Origin: Acetobacter nitrogenifigens DSM 23921 = NBRC 105050
GTDB taxonomy: Bacteria; Pseudomonadota; Alphaproteobacteria; Acetobacterales; Acetobacteraceae
Assembly (NCBI RefSeq): GCF_000429165.1
Contig: NZ_KE386853.1
Location: 137,694-201,693, forward strand
Direction: 5' to 3'
DNA length: 64,000 nt
A program made the translations under genes and the position numbers. Under the pieces are notes generated by a model. That model worked only from the letters and a program-made list of their open reading frames with translations. It had not been told where the DNA came from and searched no databases. Positions 36,592 through 45,700 of the stretch are shown one piece after another (within the stretch, counting starts at the first letter, position 1; each line of letters opens with the position of its first letter).

Positions 36592-38151
36592 ATGATGTAT
36601 TACAGTCGGCTCAGGATGCTTTCGGTTGTCGGGGTCTGCCTCCTCGGCCTCGTGCTCTGCGCCCCAAATTTCATGCAACGTCCGCTTCCGTCGATGCCGT
36701 GGCGCCAGATTCATCTCGGGCTGGATCTGCGCGGCGGCTCATACCTGCTGATGCAGGTCGATCTGAAGTCTCTGGCCAAAGACCGGCTGCAGTCGCTTTC
36801 CGACGGCGTGCGTCAGGCGCTTCTGGCCGGTGGGCTGGGCTATCGCGACATTCGGGTGGATGCGCAGAAGCAGCAGATCACCTTCACCCCGCGCGATCCC
36901 TCGGAGCGCGACCGCGACGTGAAAACGCTCGACGCGATGCCGCGCGTGGTTCCGAATGAATTCAGCGTCGCCAGCCAGCCGGACGGGTCCGTAGCGCTCA
37001 CCTTGTCGCCCGATGCGATGAAGCTGCGTGCGCAGGACGCCGTCACTCAATCCATCGAGATTGTTCGCCGTCGTATCGACGCAACGGGTGCGATCGATCC
37101 GGAGATCACGCGCCAGGGCGAGGACCGTATCGTTGTGGAGCTTCCCGGGGTCAGCGATCCTGAGCGCGTCAAGGCGCTGTTGGGAACCACGGCGCGCATG
37201 ACCTTCCGATTGGTGGATGAGAGCGCTGGCGCCGGCCAGATCGCTCCGGCTGGGGCGACCATGCTGCCGGATATGGACGCGGGCGGGCAGATGCTGGCCG
37301 TCCGGGATCATATCGAGGTCGACGGCGCGGATCTGACCAATGCAGGCGCGACGACGGATCAGCAGACAGGCGGCTGGGCCGTCAGCTTCTCGCTGGACTC
37401 AGTTGGAACGCGTGCGTTCGCGAACGTGACGCAGGCCAATGTCGGCCGCCGTTTCGCGATCGTGCTCGACGACAAGGTGATCGAGGCGCCGGTCATTCAC
37501 ACTGCGATCACGGGTGGCAATGGCCTGATTACTGGCAATTTCGATGCCGCCAAGGCGACCGACCTTGCGCTTCTGCTGAAAGCGGGCGCGCTGCCGGTTC
37601 CCCTGACGGTGATGGAGGAGCGTTCGATCGGTCCTTCGCTCGGCGCTGATTCGATCCGCGCTGGCGCGATCAGTCTGGGCGTCGGGTTCTTCTTCGTGAT
37701 CGCCTTCATGGCGCTGTTCTACGGGCGGTTCGGTTGGTACGCGAATGTCGCGTTGCTGGCCAACCTCGTGCTGATGGCCGCTATCCTGTCGCTGTTCGAG
37801 GCGACGCTGACGCTGCCGGGCATGGCGGGAATGCTGCTCACGCTCGGTATGGCGGTCGACGCCAATATCCTGATCATCGAACGCATCCGGGAGGAAATCG
37901 GCCGCGGCCGCTCGGCTCTGGCTGCGATGCAGGCGGGGTTCGAGCGCGCGACCTCCACCATCGTCGACAGTAACGCCACGGCGCTGCTGGCCCACGTCAT
38001 GCTGTTCGTGTTCGGAACGGGGCCAGTGCGCGGCTTCGCGCTGACGATCACGATCGGCATCGTGACCACATTGTTCACGACACTCATGCTGTCGCGGCTC
38101 CTGATGGTGCGCTGGTACGCGCTCCGCCGTCCCACCACCCTGCCGGTCTGA
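36592..38151 (+). CDS. secD: Protein translocase subunit SecD
   Basis: Inner-membrane partner of SecYEG that uses the proton gradient to complete protein export, with a large periplasmic domain. 519 residues, shorter than E. coli SecD (615). Seen: a first membrane helix (VVGVCLLGLVLCAP), the conserved D1 motif HLGLDLRGGSYLLMQVD, the periplasmic P1 region with ITRQGEDRIVVELPGVSD, the D4-like GPSLGADSIRAGAISLGVGF, and helices with LTLGMAVDANILIIERIREE, the highly conserved motif with the Asp in VDANIL. secF starts 14 bp downstream. No yajC is next to it. Start ATG 36592 or 36595 (MMYYS). Confidence 0.96.
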   Translation: MMYYSRLRMLSVVGVCLLGLVLCAPNFMQRPLPSMPWRQIHLGLDLRGGSYLLMQVDLKSLAKDRLQSLSDGVRQALLAGGLGYRDIRVDAQKQQITFTPRDPSERDRDVKTLDAMPRVVPNEFSVASQPDGSVALTLSPDAMKLRAQDAVTQSIEIVRRRIDATGAIDPEITRQGEDRIVVELPGVSDPERVKALLGTTARMTFRLVDESAGAGQIAPAGATMLPDMDAGGQMLAVRDHIEVDGADLTNAGATTDQQTGGWAVSFSLDSVGTRAFANVTQANVGRRFAIVLDDKVIEAPVIHTAITGGNGLITGNFDAAKATDLALLLKAGALPVPLTVMEERSIGPSLGADSIRAGAISLGVGFFFVIAFMALFYGRFGWYANVALLANLVLMAAILSLFEATLTLPGMAGMLLTLGMAVDANILIIERIREEIGRGRSALAAMQAGFERATSTIVDSNATALLAHVMLFVFGTGPVRGFALTITIGIVTTLFTTLMLSRLLMVRWYALRRPTTLPV

Positions 38152-38165
38152 GCGGAAAGCGCGCC

Positions 38166-39098
38166 ATGTTCGAACGTCCCCTGCTGCGCTTCGTCCGCAG
38201 CGACACCAAAATCAACTTCATGCGCGGCCGCTTCGCCGGGTTGGCGACGTCGGCAGTGTTGTCGCTGATTTCGCTCGCGCTGTTTTTCCATCCCGGCCTT
38301 ACCCTCGGACTCGATTTCAAAGGCGGAATCGTGGTCGAGGCAAAGACCAACGGTCCGGCCGACTTCGCGAAGATAAGGGCGGCTCTGGCGGCCCATAACG
38401 TTTCGACCGGCGGTGTGCAGGCGTTCGGTGGTCCGGACGATGTGCTGATCCGTCTGGAAGCGGACAAGAACACCGATACGAACGCCGTCGTGGATCAGGT
38501 GCGTCACGCCGTGGCGGAGGCGCAGCCGGGTGCGACCGTCGTGCGCGCGGACGCTGTGGGCGCGTCCGTGTCGGCGGAGCTGTTTCGCAACGGCATGCTG
38601 GCTCTGGGGCTCAGTCTGTTGATGATCCTGGGCTATATCTGGTTCCGCTTCGAGTGGGAGTTCGCGTTGAGCGCCGTCGTCACGCTGGTGCTCGATCTGA
38701 CGAAGACGGTCGGGTTCCTCGTGCTGACGCATTTCGAGTTCGATCTCGTCATGGTCGCGGCGATCCTGACGATCCTCGGCTACTCCACCAACGACAAGGT
38801 GGTGGTCTATGATCGGGTGCGTGAAAATCTCCGCAAATATCGAACTATGCCACTGCGCGAACTGATCGATCTGTCGATCAACGAGACGCTGAACCGTACT
38901 CTGGGAACGTCCTCGACCGTGTTCCTCGCGGCGCTTCCGCTGGCGTTGTTCGGCGGTGCGACGCTGTCCGGCTTCGCCTGGGTCATGCTGTTCGGAATTG
39001 TGGTCGGAACCTCGTCCTCGATCTTTATCGCCGCGCCGTTGCTGCTTCTGTTGGGCGAGAAGCGTCTGCGCAAGGACGTTAGACCGCCGTCTGCGTGA
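38166..39098 (+). CDS. secF: Protein translocase subunit SecF
   Basis: Partner of SecD in the export complex. 310 residues, with six membrane helices. Seen: FVRSDTKINFMRGRFAGL at the start, the LTLGLDFKGGIVVEAK motif, the helix pair with ALGLSLLMILGYIWFRFEWEFALSAV, and the conserved STNDKVVVYDRVRENLRKY (usually YSxNDTVVVFDRIREN) that pairs with the SecD VDANIL motif. It is followed by a long gap with REP-like hairpins and no further sec gene. Confidence 0.96.
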   Translation: MFERPLLRFVRSDTKINFMRGRFAGLATSAVLSLISLALFFHPGLTLGLDFKGGIVVEAKTNGPADFAKIRAALAAHNVSTGGVQAFGGPDDVLIRLEADKNTDTNAVVDQVRHAVAEAQPGATVVRADAVGASVSAELFRNGMLALGLSLLMILGYIWFRFEWEFALSAVVTLVLDLTKTVGFLVLTHFEFDLVMVAAILTILGYSTNDKVVVYDRVRENLRKYRTMPLRELIDLSINETLNRTLGTSSTVFLAALPLALFGGATLSGFAWVMLFGIVVGTSSSIFIAAPLLLLLGEKRLRKDVRPPSA

Positions 39099-39539
39099 AC
39101 CGCCGCGCGGGTTTTTCGGTCAGGTGCTTCCGCTCGCCTGTGGGTGAGAGGCAATTTCGCCCATCTCCCTCGATCAGGGAGAGTGGGGGGAGCATGTAAA
39201 GACGCTCGCCGGGGTAGGGCGCCGAGCCTGAGATATGAGCAAGTGACGCGTCAAGTCTGACCTGGCCGCCATACGTCCACTGCTGCTGAGGAAAATGGCG
39301 CCTGTCTTTGGCTGGCTGGCAGGCGGCAGCCGACGTACAAGAGTCTTTTCAGGCAGTCATCAATTCATGTGATCGCGAGCGAAAGAAAAAGCCCTGTCCC
39401 CTTTCAGGGAAGGGGGCTGTAGTCTCGGAGTGGTGCGTCCCGACGTGGCGCCGCAAGCTTTTCAGTATTGCTGCACTGCAGTACGCGAGCGTCTTCCCGA
39501 GATCATTCTCGCACCCGGAATGACGCGCTGCGGAACGGT
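39099..39539. repeat. Gap after secF with two REP-like hairpins
   Basis: 441 bp without a supported gene. TCTCCCT (39164-39170), CGATC loop, AGGGAGA (39176-39182) is a perfect 7-bp stem. A second, imperfect hairpin lies at about 39390-39418 (AGCCC...TCCCCT, then AGGG...GGGGCT). Such CT/GA-rich hairpins between genes look like REP-type intergenic elements. The frames in this stretch (39308-39523 plus, 39349-39543 minus) read across the hairpins and do not look like proteins. One of the hairpins may also end the secDF transcript. Confidence 0.45.
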
Positions 39540-39878
39540 TCAATGCGAGGCAGGGAGATCTTTGGGCTCAACGCGGGCGAGAAGCACCTGAATATCTTCT
39601 CTTGCGGCTTTCAGGTGTGATGCGTCCGGTCGTCCTGTTGCCGAGACGACGGCGAGCAGGGCGGAGCGATCTTCCATCACGACTGCAGGCAACTGGTCGG
39701 CTGGAATCGCGCCGGACATCACGCCGCCGCGGACCATGCCGTGGACGATCAGGTACGTGTAGATCAGGCTGTGGGGATTTGGCGCCAGAGAGAGCGTCGG
39801 TTGCGTCGCCTGACATCCGCCGAGTGAAGCGAGGCTTGCGGCGGCGAAGGAAACCCGAAGGAAGCGAGAGAACGTCAT
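39540..39878 (-). CDS. Small predicted lipoprotein
   Basis: 112 residues with a lipoprotein signal peptide: MTFSRFLRVSFAAASLASLGGC, where Ala-Ser-Leu-Gly-Gly-Cys is the lipobox and Cys22 would be lipidated. The mature part begins QATQPTLSLAPNP and includes a short hydrophobic segment (SLIYTYLIVHGMVRGG), then a helical, mildly acidic C-terminus (DIQVLLARVEPKD). It is probably anchored in the membrane facing the periplasm. No family is recognised. It lies about 140 bp downstream of mscL on the same strand. Confidence 0.7.
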   Translation of the reverse strand: MTFSRFLRVSFAAASLASLGGCQATQPTLSLAPNPHSLIYTYLIVHGMVRGGVMSGAIPADQLPAVVMEDRSALLAVVSATGRPDASHLKAAREDIQVLLARVEPKDLPASH

Positions 39879-39972
39879 AAGGCGACGATACGCGATCCAT
39901 CGCTTATGGGCGAGACGGCGCTTTGAGAGAAAAATCTGCTGCAGGCAAAGGAACCGCCTGTGGATGTGTGAC

Positions 39973-39995
39973 GGGAGCGGCGTCTGGCCGCTCCC
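39973..39995 (-). terminator. Hairpin after mscL
   Basis: GGGAGCGGC (39973-39981), five-base loop, GCCGCTCCC (39987-39995): a perfect GC-rich 9-bp stem 21 bp past the mscL stop. No T run follows on the minus strand (CGTCACAC). Confidence 0.5.
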
Positions 39996-40015
39996 TCCCG
40001 TGACGCCCCGGCGTT

Positions 40016-40477
40016 TCAGGCGCGCGGCTGTTTCGCGAGCAGGTCGCGGATATCTTCAAGCAGAACCTCGCTCTTGGTCGGGGCGGGAGGCGCAGCGGGA
40101 GCCTCATCCTCGCGAACGTGCATCTTGGTCAGGATACGCACGAGCCAGAAAATAACCAGCGCGACGATCAGGAACTGGATGACCGCGTTGGCGAACAGGC
40201 CGTAGTTGAGGGTGACGGCGCCTGCTTTCTGGGCTTCCGCCAGGGTCGGCTCGACCGGTCCCTTGATGGTCCAGAAGAGGTTGCTGAAATCGATGCCGCC
40301 GATAGCCAGGCCGATGACCGGGTTGAAGATATCTTTGACGAGGCTGTTGACGATCGCGGTGAACGCGGCGCCGATGATCACACCGACCGCCAGATCGACG
40401 ACATTGCCGCGCATGATGAAGGCCTTGAATTCGCCTAACCAGCCGGGGGTGTGCACTCGCAGTTTCGATTCAGCCAT
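40016..40477 (-). CDS. mscL: Large-conductance mechanosensitive channel
   Basis: Opens under membrane tension to release solutes in osmotic downshock. 153 residues, two membrane helices: the first with the conserved GNVVDLAVGVIIGAAFTAIVNSLVKDIFNPVIG pattern (pore-lining Gly/Ala face), the second with IQFLIVALVIFWLVRILTKM. The periplasmic loop (GGIDFSNLFWTIKGPVEPTLAEAQKAGAV) and the C-terminal cytosolic helix (SEVLLEDIRDLLAKQ) are normal. The start ATG follows CTGAGGATATTATGG. Stands alone. Confidence 0.96.
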   Translation of the reverse strand: MAESKLRVHTPGWLGEFKAFIMRGNVVDLAVGVIIGAAFTAIVNSLVKDIFNPVIGLAIGGIDFSNLFWTIKGPVEPTLAEAQKAGAVTLNYGLFANAVIQFLIVALVIFWLVRILTKMHVREDEAPAAPPAPTKSEVLLEDIRDLLAKQPRA

Positions 40478-40724
40478 AATATCCTCAGGTTATGTTTAGC
40501 GCGGGGGGCTATCGATTACTGGTTTGTGATCCCGCCTTGCGCCACCTCTACAAGACAAGGCCGGTCTGTGGAAGAACAAGTTGCGTCTATCCACGTCTGT
40601 AACAGCATTGAAATCGCACGATTAAAGGGCGATTCCGGCAATACGGATGAACGCCCGACAATAACGTTGCGATGACGGCTTCGTTTCATGGGCAATTCGT
40701 CTTTTTATCGGCCATGAGCAGGCG

Positions 40725-40753
40725 TTGCCCGGCAGGGCAGGATGGTTTATAGC
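40725..40753 (+). promoter_or_regulatory. Candidate promoter for rpmE
   Basis: TTGCCC (40725-40730), 17-bp spacer, TATAGC (40748-40753). The predicted start of transcription is near 40760, immediately before the leader hairpin. The rest of the 40478-40805 gap, next to mscL, shows no gene. Confidence 0.55.
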
Positions 40754-40764
40754 GCGTGTTCTTG

Positions 40765-40791
40765 GCCCCGGTCGGCATCGGGGCATTTTTT
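40765..40791 (+). promoter_or_regulatory. Terminator-like hairpin in the rpmE leader
   Basis: GCCCCG (40765-40770), eight-base loop, CGGGGC (40779-40784), then ATTTTTTT. By form this is an intrinsic terminator, yet it sits between the candidate promoter and the rpmE ribosome binding site, 15 nt before the start codon. Ribosomal protein genes often control themselves through such leaders, so attenuation is a fair guess; it could instead end an RNA that begins further upstream. Confidence 0.6.
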
Positions 40792-40805
40792 TCAGGAATG
40801 AAACG

Positions 40806-41033
40806 ATGAAACCCGGAATTCACCCCGACTACCACGAAGTCAACATCATCATGACCGATGGCACGGAGTACAAGACTCACTCTTGCATGGGCAAGGCTGG
40901 CGACACGCTCCGCCTCGACATCGACCCGAAGTCCCATCCGGCGTGGACCGGCGTGCAGCGTATGATGGACACAGGCGGTCAGGTCGCGAAGTTCAACAAG
41001 CGCTTTGCTGGCATCGGCACGCGCTCCAAGTAA
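40806..41033 (+). CDS. rpmE: 50S ribosomal protein L31
   Basis: 75-residue large-subunit protein at the bridge between subunits. [34 protein letters not shown] and [12 protein letters not shown] match the family. It is the zinc-free form: the CxxC pairs are missing and only one cysteine remains (HSCMGK). The ATG at 40806 follows TCAGGAATGAAACG; the longer frame to 40725 overlaps the leader hairpin and is not used. Followed by a strong terminator. Confidence 0.95.
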   Translation: MKPGIHPDYHEVNIIMTDGTEYKTHSCMGKAGDTLRLDIDPKSHPAWTGVQRMMDTGGQVAKFNKRFAGIGTRSK

Positions 41034-41076
41034 GCGCAGCGACCAGCTTGCTCCACGTCTTCGGGATGTGGATTGG

Positions 41077-41105
41077 AACCCGCCTCCATGGAGGCGGGTT
41101 TTTTT
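41077..41105 (+). terminator. Intrinsic terminator of rpmE
   Basis: AACCCGCCTCC (41077-41087), AT, GGAGGCGGGTT (41090-41100), then TTTTT. A perfect 11-bp inverted repeat 43 bp after the stop codon. Confidence 0.95.
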
Positions 41106-41233
41106 ATTTCTTTCGGCCAACGACCCCAAGCCTGGTGCGTTTCACAGGCTCATGTGGAAAATCGCCAAATTAACCCGATATTTTTATAAAGTATCTTAAA
41201 GGGGCGGGGTGGCTGGTTGGCGCGAACGCCGCG

Positions 41234-42784
41234 TTAGTTTTTGTCTTTCTGGATGAAAGACGGCAGGAGGGGGTTGTCGGTCTGCATCGAGCCCTTGCTC
41301 GGCAGCGAAGCCGCGTCCCAACCGCCGCCCAGATCTCCGATCAGATTGACCGAATCGACGATACGGCTTTGCTGGATGGAAAGAGCCGTTTCAGCGTTGG
41401 AGAGCGCAGTGACTTCCGACGTCACCACGGTCGTGTAGATTTCCGTTCCCGCCAGATACTGGTTCATCGAGACAGTGACGGCCTTGTTCGCAGCCTCCAG
41501 CGCGATCTGCTGCTGTTTTGCCTGATCGGCCAGAATGCGCAGGTTCGACAACTGGTCTTCCACGCCCTGCAGGGCGGTCAGGACGGTCTGACGGTATGTC
41601 GCCGTATACAGGTCGTAATTGGCGTTGGCTTCGTGAACGGCGGCTGTGCGCGAGCCGCCTTCGAACAAGGTTTCCGAGGCGGATGCGCCAAGCGCCCAGA
41701 TCCTATTGGCGACCTGCACCAGTGCGCCCACCGGATCGCCGCTGTAGGAGTAGGAGGCGCTCAGTGTGATGGTTGGGAAGAACGCGGCGATCGCGGCGCC
41801 GATCTGCGCGTTATATTCCTCCATCCGTCGTTCCGCCGCCGCGACGTCAGGACGGCGCTGCAGCAGGACGGAGGGCACGCTGACCGGTATTGCGGGAATG
41901 TCGCGGGGCAGGGCGCCGACGGGGATGCTGAGGTTGGCGGGCGCTTCTCCGGCGTAGACCGCAATGGCGTGCTCATACTGGGCGCGCGTGACGCCCGTCT
42001 GAATCTCGTTGGCCCGCGTTTGCTCGAGCTGGGTTTTGGCCTGAAGTAGCGAGGTCGGATCGACCGTGCCCGCGTCGAACTGATTCTGCGTAATCTGAAG
42101 AGAGCGTTCGTAAAACAGCACGTTTCGGTGCAGCAGGTCACGCAGACTGTCCTGATAACGCAGGTTGAAATAAGCGACGGCGAGATCGATCTGGTATTCG
42201 AGCTTTGCGTTCGCCAGATCCGCGGCCGAGGCCTGCGCCTCCGTCACCTGAGCCTGAATTTGCCGTCTGATCTTTCCCCATACGTCCAGATCCCAACTGG
42301 CCGTTGGTCCAAAAGCATAGGTGTTTCTCGTCGAGCCGGAGCTGTATTGCGTGCCGGTGCTGGATGTGGCGGTGCCGCCCTGACTATTCCGGTTGAAGCT
42401 GACCGATGTGCTGAGCGTCGGGTAAAGCTGAGCGCGTATGGCGTTGATTGCCGCCCGGGCTTCCCGATAGCGCGCCTCGTATTCGGCGACGTTCTGGTTG
42501 TTGATGGAGACCCGCTCTTCGAGGCTGTTCAGGAGCGGGTCACGGTAAACCTCCCACCACTTCCCCTTGGGCGCGCTGGCCAGAGACGGCGTGGCGTATG
42601 TCCATCCGGAAGCGGGACGAAGCTCCTTGAACTGGGGAGAGATGATTGCCGCCGGACGCTTGTAGTTTGGTCCCACCATGCAGCCGCCCAACGTCAGCGG
42701 GGCCAGCAGAACGGCCGGAAGGCCTCGCTTGCCGCAGCGGCGGAGCAGGGCGGCGGGGCGGGGAGATGGGCGTGGAGTCTTCAT
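41234..42784 (-). CDS. RND efflux outer-membrane lipoprotein, NodT family
   Basis: Outer-membrane channel (TolC-like) that completes the efflux pump. 516 residues with a lipoprotein signal ending APLTLGGC (Cys35 lipidated). The mature part starts MVGPNYKRPAAIISPQFKEL, the usual start of NodT-type factors, followed by two outer-membrane efflux repeats: WDLDVWGKIRRQIQAQVTEAQASAADLANAKLEYQIDLAVAYF in the first and SETLFEGGSRTAAVHEANANYDLYTATYRQTVLTALQGVEDQL in the second. A serine/threonine-rich stretch (NRNSQGGTATSSTGTQYSSGSTRNT) is an insertion near residue 135. Last gene of mdtA-mdtB-mdtC-nodT, 5 bp after the pump gene. Confidence 0.9.
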   Translation of the reverse strand: MKTPRPSPRPAALLRRCGKRGLPAVLLAPLTLGGCMVGPNYKRPAAIISPQFKELRPASGWTYATPSLASAPKGKWWEVYRDPLLNSLEERVSINNQNVAEYEARYREARAAINAIRAQLYPTLSTSVSFNRNSQGGTATSSTGTQYSSGSTRNTYAFGPTASWDLDVWGKIRRQIQAQVTEAQASAADLANAKLEYQIDLAVAYFNLRYQDSLRDLLHRNVLFYERSLQITQNQFDAGTVDPTSLLQAKTQLEQTRANEIQTGVTRAQYEHAIAVYAGEAPANLSIPVGALPRDIPAIPVSVPSVLLQRRPDVAAAERRMEEYNAQIGAAIAAFFPTITLSASYSYSGDPVGALVQVANRIWALGASASETLFEGGSRTAAVHEANANYDLYTATYRQTVLTALQGVEDQLSNLRILADQAKQQQIALEAANKAVTVSMNQYLAGTEIYTTVVTSEVTALSNAETALSIQQSRIVDSVNLIGDLGGGWDAASLPSKGSMQTDNPLLPSFIQKDKN

Positions 42785-42789
42785 CCGCG

Positions 42790-45700
42790 TCAGGCGTCCT
42801 GAGGCTTGGTGTGAAATGGAGGAGTCTTGCGGGGCTGACGCCTGAAACGCAGCGCCAGCCGGTCCAGCGTCAGATAGATGACCGGCGTCGTGTAGAGCGT
42901 CAGCGCCTGACTGACCAGCAGCCCGCCGACAATGGCGATGCCGAGTGGACGGCGCATTTCCGAGCCGTAGCCGTTACCGAACACAAGAGGCAACGCGCCG
43001 AGCGCGGCGGCGAGCGACGTCATCATGATTGGTCGGAAACGAAGGATGCAGGCCGTGTGAATCGCCTCGTAAGGGGAGCAACCGGTTTCGCGCTCGGCGT
43101 TGATGGCGAAATCGACCAGCATGATTGCGTTTTTCTTCACGATGCCGATCAGCAGAATTACGCCGATCATGGCGATCAGAGAAAAATCCTCGCCGAAAAC
43201 CTGCAGGGCAAGCAGGGCGCCGACGCCTGCGGAGGGCAGGGTGGAGAGGATCGTGATCGGATGAATGTAGCTCTCATACAGCACGCCGAGCACGACATAG
43301 ACGGCGGCCAGAGATGCGGCGATCAGGATCGGTTCGTTGTTGACCGATTTCTGAAACTGCGCCGCGTTTCCAGCGAAACTTCCGTGAACTGAGGAGGGGG
43401 CGTGCAGGGAGACCATCTCGCTGTCGATGATCTGCACGGCCTTGCTGAGAGCTACGCCTTTGGCGAGGTTGAAGGAAATGGTGGTGGCGACGGATTGCCC
43501 GTCATGATTGACTGACAGGGCGGTGGTCGCCGGATAGATATTCGTGATGAAGGTCAGCGGAATCATGGATTCCGAACTGGTGGAGACGGCGGACCCGGTC
43601 GACGTGCCGCTGCCGCCGGAAATGCTGTTCTGGATCTGGTTCGCGAAATTCTTGGCGCTCACGCTTGCCGCAGTGCTGGTGGAAGTGCTCGAGGAGCTTG
43701 TCGAGGTGCGCACGCGGATCGTATTCGACGCCGTGCCTCCGCCTGCAGTGCCGCCGGAGGCGCTGACCCACATCTGGTGGATCGTGTTCGGATCCTGCCA
43801 GAACGATGGCGCAGCTTCCATTACGACGCGATACTGGTTGAGCCGGTTGTAGATGATCGACGCAGCGCGCTGCCCGAAAGCGTCGTAGAGCGTGTTAGAG
43901 ATCAATTGAGGCGTGATCTGCATACGTGACGATGTGTCACGGTCGATTTGCGTGACGACCGCCGATCCACCCTGCTGGATATCGGATGAGAGATCGAGAA
44001 TTTCCGGGTGGCGGCGCAGACGCGCGATCAGCTTGGGCGTTATGGAGTAGAGTTCCGTCGCGGAATCTCCTTCAAGAGTGTACTGATAGGCGGCGTTGCT
44101 CTGACGCGCGCCCATCCTGATTCCTCCAGGCTCCATCAGGAAGAAACGTGCGCCGACAAGGTTGCTCACTCTGTCGTCGATCCGCTGGATCAGGCTTTCG
44201 ACGGGCCCACGTTGGCTCTTGTCGGTCAGTTGCAAAAAGAGATTTGCTTGATTGGATGAACCTCGTCCACCGAGAAATCCGGCGATGCTTTGGACATCTT
44301 TTTCCTTCATTGCCGCAGTTTCCGCGATGTCGATTTTTTCCTTCATGGCGGAGAAGGAGATGGACTGATCGCCCATCAGATGCCCCATGAGCATCCCGGT
44401 GTCTTCAGTCGGGAAGAAACCTTTCGGCATGCTGACGAACAGTGCGCCCATGAGCACGATGGTGAGGGGCAGAGAGAGCATCACAAGGCGCGTGTGTCGC
44501 AACGCCACTTCCAGCGTCCGGGCGTAGCCCGACGCCATCGCCGTTACGCCTCTCTCGGAGAAATCGCCCAGCCATCGCCCGATGCGGCTTATCGTCGAAA
44601 CATTGCGGGGCGCAGCATGGACGGAAGCATCAGTCGGGACCGTGCCGTGCGCATGTGGCTTGAGCAGGCGGGAGGCCATCATCGGCGTAAGGGAGAGAGA
44701 CAGCAGCATTGAGACGACGATCGTGATCGAGATCGTCATCGCCAGTTCGTGGAACAGGCGCCCCGCGACCCCACCCAACATCAGGATCGGCAGGAATACG
44801 GCGATCAGAGAGACGGATATGGAGATCACCGTGAATGCGACTTCCTCAGCTCCCTGCTGCGCGGCTGCGCGCGGGGACATGCCGCTTTCGATATGCCGAG
44901 CGATATTCTCCAGAACGACGATGGCGTCGTCCACCACGAAACCGGTCGAAACGGTCAGCGCCATCAACGACATATTGTCGAGCGAAAAACCCAGCAACCG
45001 CATGACGGCGAATGTCGCGATAATCGACGTCGGGACGACGATGGCCGGGATAAGGGTCATGCGCACCGAGCGCAGGAAGACGAACGTCACGAGGATGACC
45101 AGCACGACGCCGATAACCAGCGTCATCTGCGTGTCAGCCAACGCCGCGCGAATGGTCAACGACCGGTCAAGACCGATATGCAACGCGACATCAGGAGGGA
45201 GAGCTTCCTGCAGCATCGGAAGCATGGTCTTGATCTGATCGATCGTGTGAATGACGTTGGCGCCGGCCTGCGGGAAGACCACGCCGATCACGGCCGGTTG
45301 GCGGTTGAAGAAGCCGGCGTTACGCAGATCTTCCACGCCGTCATGCACGTCGGCGACGTCGGACAGGCGAACAGCCCGACCATTGCGGTAGGCGACGACA
45401 AGATCACGATAGGCCTGAGCGTCCCGTGCCTGATCGTTGGTGTCCAGAGTGAAGCGCAAGCCGTTCTGGTCGATGATTCCCTTGGGACTGTGAGCGTTGG
45501 CGGAGGCAAGCGCAGCGCGGACGTCCTCGAAGCCGATGCCATATTGGAACAGCGCCAGCGGGTTCATCTCCACCCGCACGGCAGGCAGTGCGCTGCCGCC
45601 GATCTCGACTTCTCCGACGCCCTTCACTTGCGACAGGTGCTGTTGCAACACATTGCTGGCGATGTCGTACAGCACCGCCTGCGTGCGCGTCGGCGAAGTC

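Noticed and set aside
39181..39290. Possible TPP riboswitch, because of GCCTGAGAT near 39225
   Set aside because: Only the CTGAGA part fits; the second conserved half of the THI box is absent and no thiamine gene follows.
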